Shown one piece after another: positions 12,689 through 14,160 of a stretch of 14,160 bases of DNA. The DNA comes from Microcaldota archaeon (GTDB taxonomy: Archaea; Micrarchaeota; Micrarchaeia; Micrarchaeales; Micrarchaeaceae), in contig DUIS01000004.1 in assembly GCA_013330215.1 (NCBI GenBank), forward strand, positions 1,033 through 15,192. The letters are read 5' to 3'. The notes under the pieces were generated by a model, which saw nothing but the letters and a program-made list of their open reading frames with translations, did not search any database and had not been told where the DNA came from. The first letter of the stretch is position 1, and every line of letters begins with the position of its first letter. The translations under genes and the position numbers were made by a program.

Positions 12689-13429
12689 GTGATAGAGATA
12701 AAACTTTTCGGCAGTGTAAACCTAAACGGCTACACATTCATCGAGGGATTCCCCGGAATAGGCCTTGTGGGGCCTATGGCGATAAGCTACATAATAGACA
12801 AGCTGGGGATGAAGTACATAGGCTACATGCAGAGCGACCACTTTCCTCCCCTGGTGTCGATACACAAGGGTGAGCCGGTGCCGCCCATAAGGCTGTACAC
12901 TGCTGATAAGGAGAAGCTCGTGACGATATTCGCGGAATTCCCGATACCGATAGAGCTTGTCGACGAGATCAGCACTGCAATCTATGATTTCCTGCGCAAG
13001 AGCGGGATAGTAAACACCTACTCGATAGGGGGCATACCAGACACCGGGGAAACGGTGCAAAAGCCCTTTGTCGTGGCGTCGAACAGCTCGATCACCGCAA
13101 ACGCGGTCTCATCGGGGCTGCAGGCGATAGAGGAAGGCGTCGCAACAGGCGTGAGCGCGCTTCTGCTCATGAAGGCAGCGCTAGACAAGGGGAACGACAT
13201 ATGCATAATGGTGCCGGTGCACCAGAACATAGCCGACCCGGCATACGCCGAGATAGCGATAACAAGCCTGAACAAGCTCATGAACCTGAACATAGACATA
13301 ACCGACCTCGACAAGGAGGCGAAGATAGTTCAGGCCAAGATAAAGGAGATCATAAGCAAGCACAAGGAGAGCCACGAGAGCTACAAGAAGGCCGTTGACG
13401 ACACATCAGGGCCGTCCATGTACGCATAG
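12689..13429 (+). CDS. PAC2-family protein (proteasome assembly chaperone-like)
   Basis: A 246-aa protein of the PAC2/DUF75 fold. Diagnostic segments are FIEGFPGIGLVGPMAISYII (17-36), a following KYIGYMQSDHFPP block, the acidic NTYSIGGIPDTGE region (109-121) and ASNSSITANAVSSGLQ. Some archaeal members (PbaB-type) act as ATP-independent chaperones in proteasome assembly; others have unknown partners, so the role here is inferred. The C-terminus (about 205-246) is a Lys/Glu-rich helix (DKEAKIVQAKIKEIISKHKESH), probably a coiled coil. The start is GTG 12689 with GTGAT a few bases upstream, matching the archaeal anti-Shine-Dalgarno. It stands alone on its strand and converges on the ankyrin gene with 7 nt between stops. 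Confidence 0.85.
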   Translation: MIEIKLFGSVNLNGYTFIEGFPGIGLVGPMAISYIIDKLGMKYIGYMQSDHFPPLVSIHKGEPVPPIRLYTADKEKLVTIFAEFPIPIELVDEISTAIYDFLRKSGIVNTYSIGGIPDTGETVQKPFVVASNSSITANAVSSGLQAIEEGVATGVSALLLMKAALDKGNDICIMVPVHQNIADPAYAEIAITSLNKLMNLNIDITDLDKEAKIVQAKIKEIISKHKESHESYKKAVDDTSGPSMYA

Positions 13430-13436
13430 CCGGCAG

Positions 13437-13946
13437 TCAGCCTTTTACATCAGTCCGGGGAGCTTCAGTCTCGACAACGTCTATCTCGACCACATCCTTG
13501 ACGTAAAGCGGCTGTCCATTGCTCCGCACCAGCTTTATGCTATGGCCGACGCCAAACGCCTTCACCAGCTCGCCTTTGGATTTTTCATCCATTCTCAATT
13601 CTATCTTGCTGTCTGTTTTGTTCTCTTTTGCTCCGTTTGCAATTAGGACATCGAGCACGTCGTTGTGCGGATTTCGCTCCTCGCCCTTCCCTGCATAAAA
13701 TCTAGCGTACCAGATGGCGCTAAGGCCGTCATTCCCTCTTTCGTTGACGTTGGCACCCCTGTCTATCAGCGCCCTGACCGCAAGCGCGTCCCCACTCACC
13801 GCTGCCCATATTATAAGAGGATCCCCGTTTACCTTCCCATTAGGATTAAATCTCTCAGTAGTTATGATCCACATCGCCTCATCGGACCTGTTTGCTACGA
13901 GTGCAGCAAACAGTCTTGCGTTCGGTTCCGTAATAGTAGTGCCCAT
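13437..13946 (-). CDS. Ankyrin-repeat protein, 169 aa
   Basis: The N-terminal half carries ankyrin repeats, which mediate protein binding. There is a degenerate first unit (residues about 9-35), a clear unit NGDPLIIWAAVSGDALAVRALIDRGANVN (40-68), and a unit starting ERGNDGLSAIWYA that is interrupted by a charged insertion (AGKGEERNPHN) before DVLDVLIANGAK (97-107). The last 60 residues (KIELRMDEKSK to TDVKG) are not ankyrin; they alternate hydrophobic and charged residues and look like a small beta-rich domain I do not recognise. No signal peptide or membrane segment is visible. ATG 13946 is chosen over an upstream in-frame start at 13976 because the TATA box at 13977-13985 predicts transcription from near 13955. 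The partner is unknown. Confidence 0.8.
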   Translation of the reverse strand: MGTTITEPNARLFAALVANRSDEAMWIITTERFNPNGKVNGDPLIIWAAVSGDALAVRALIDRGANVNERGNDGLSAIWYARFYAGKGEERNPHNDVLDVLIANGAKENKTDSKIELRMDEKSKGELVKAFGVGHSIKLVRSNGQPLYVKDVVEIDVVETEAPRTDVKG

Positions 13947-13976
13947 ATTTACCACATTAAACCTTTGCGCGTGCAT

Positions 13977-13985
13977 CTATTTAAG
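13977..13985 (-). promoter_or_regulatory. TATA box of the ankyrin-repeat gene
   Basis: The minus strand reads CTTAAATAG, about 35 nt upstream of the ATG at 13946. It predicts a leader of about 9 nt and excludes a start at 13976. Confidence 0.55.
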
Positions 13986-14010
13986 TCTTTCACGAAGGGA
14001 ATCCAAAACC

Positions 14011-14018
14011 TTTTATTG
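14011..14018 (+). promoter_or_regulatory. Promoter of tRNA-Leu
   Basis: TTTTATTG, preceded by the purine-rich BRE-like CCAAAACC (14003-14010), lies about 37 nt before the tRNA 5' end. It predicts a start near 14040 and a leader of about 10 nt to be removed by RNase P. Confidence 0.5.
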
Positions 14019-14051
14019 ACCAATAGCGAATCATATCTGCAGGCTCATGAT

Positions 14052-14160
14052 GCAGGGGTTGCGGAGTCTGGTCTGGCAAAGGAAGCTGCCACGGAAAATC
14101 GCGCAGGACTTAAGATCCTGTGGCCTAGCGCCTTCGTGAGTTCAAATCTCACCCCCTGCA
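14052..14160 (+). tRNA. tRNA-Leu (anticodon TAA) with a D-loop intron
   Basis: The acceptor stem GCAGGGG (14052-14058) pairs with CCCCTGC (14153-14159), and A14160 is the discriminator at the window edge. The anticodon arm is CAGGA-CTTAAGA-TCCTG, giving anticodon UAA. A long class II variable arm (TGGCCTAGCGCCTTC) and the T-arm GTGAG-TTCAAAT-CTCAC follow. The D-arm is split by 25 extra bases (14073-14097). Without them it reads GCGG-AGTCTGGTA-TCGC, with A14, G18G19 and A21 restored and a 4-bp stem including one G-U pair. It decodes UUA and, by wobble, UUG. Whether CCA is encoded cannot be seen because the window ends here. Confidence 0.93.
14073..14097 (+). other. 25-nt tRNA intron at a non-canonical D-loop position (20/21)
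   Basis: The junctions form a textbook bulge-helix-bulge. The 4-bp central helix is TCTG (14067-14070) with CGGA (14092-14095), containing one G-U pair. It is flanked by 3-nt bulges GTC (14071-14073) and AAA (14096-14098). An inner 5-bp stem TGGCA/TGCCA (14074-14078 with 14087-14091) has an 8-nt loop. The outer helix is the D-stem. Cleavage between the second and third base of each bulge removes exactly 14073-14097 and yields a standard D-loop. A tRNA-splicing endonuclease with relaxed specificity would be needed. Confidence 0.85.

Noticed and set aside
14073..14097. The extra D-loop bases as a sequencing error or a decayed tRNA
   Set aside because: The insertion forms a complete bulge-helix-bulge and its precise removal gives a canonical tRNA with all conserved bases, which error or decay would not produce.
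1..14160. CRISPR arrays, insertion sequences, or long direct repeats
   Set aside because: I saw no regularly spaced repeats, no transposase other than the homing endonuclease type, and no terminal repeats flanking the AT-rich segment.

Overview
This is an archaeal chromosomal window. The evidence is archaeal TATA-type promoters about 25-30 nt before starts, GGTG/AGGTGA ribosome-binding sites complementary to archaeal 16S rRNA, frequent GTG/TTG starts, tRNAs without encoded CCA, a bulge-helix-bulge tRNA intron, a free-standing AlaX editing protein and a PAC2-family protein. Tight packing and many small proteins would fit a reduced-genome (DPANN/Micrarchaeota-like) archaeon, but that placement is inference; a Thermoplasmata-like lineage is also possible.

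Layout. 1-235: 3' end of a HAD hydrolase. 311-1087: a strikingly AT-rich LAGLIDADG homing endonuclease gene whose last codons and stop run into the 5' acceptor strand of a tRNA-Gln(UUG) gene. 1120-2726: an EamA/DMT transporter followed by an AlaX tRNA-editing hydrolase, both on +. 2741-3187 (-): an unrecognised 148-aa protein. 3286-3367: a short element able to fold into a four-armed cloverleaf that is not a normal tRNA, with its own plausible promoter on +.

3381-8827 (-) is a complete SUF iron-sulfur cluster operon in the order sufB, sufD, a small HTH regulator with a C-terminal Cys cluster, sufC, sufS, sufU. Gaps are 0-18 nt. SufS supplies sulfur, SufU probably relays it, and SufBCD is the ATP-driven scaffold. 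The HTH protein is a natural candidate for an Fe-S-sensing autoregulator, and a 7-bp inverted repeat lies on the predicted transcription start of sufB.

8917-9690 (-) is a HAD nucleotidase-like gene diverging from an aldehyde dehydrogenase (probably 1-pyrroline-5-carboxylate dehydrogenase, 9808-11439, +). They share a palindromic TATA region at 9754-9769. A DUF192 protein (11492-11866) follows the dehydrogenase. Then come a small membrane protein and a 74-aa protein made of two copies of one motif (both -), an intergenic hairpin/pseudoknot at 12567-12627, a PAC2-family protein (12689-13429, +) and an ankyrin-repeat protein (13437-13946, -). The window ends with a tRNA-Leu(UAA) interrupted by a 25-nt intron in its D-loop; removing the intron restores a canonical D-arm.

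The observations most worth following are the endonuclease/tRNA-Gln overlap, the D-loop intron, the regulator plus operator in the SUF operon, and the two structured intergenic elements.
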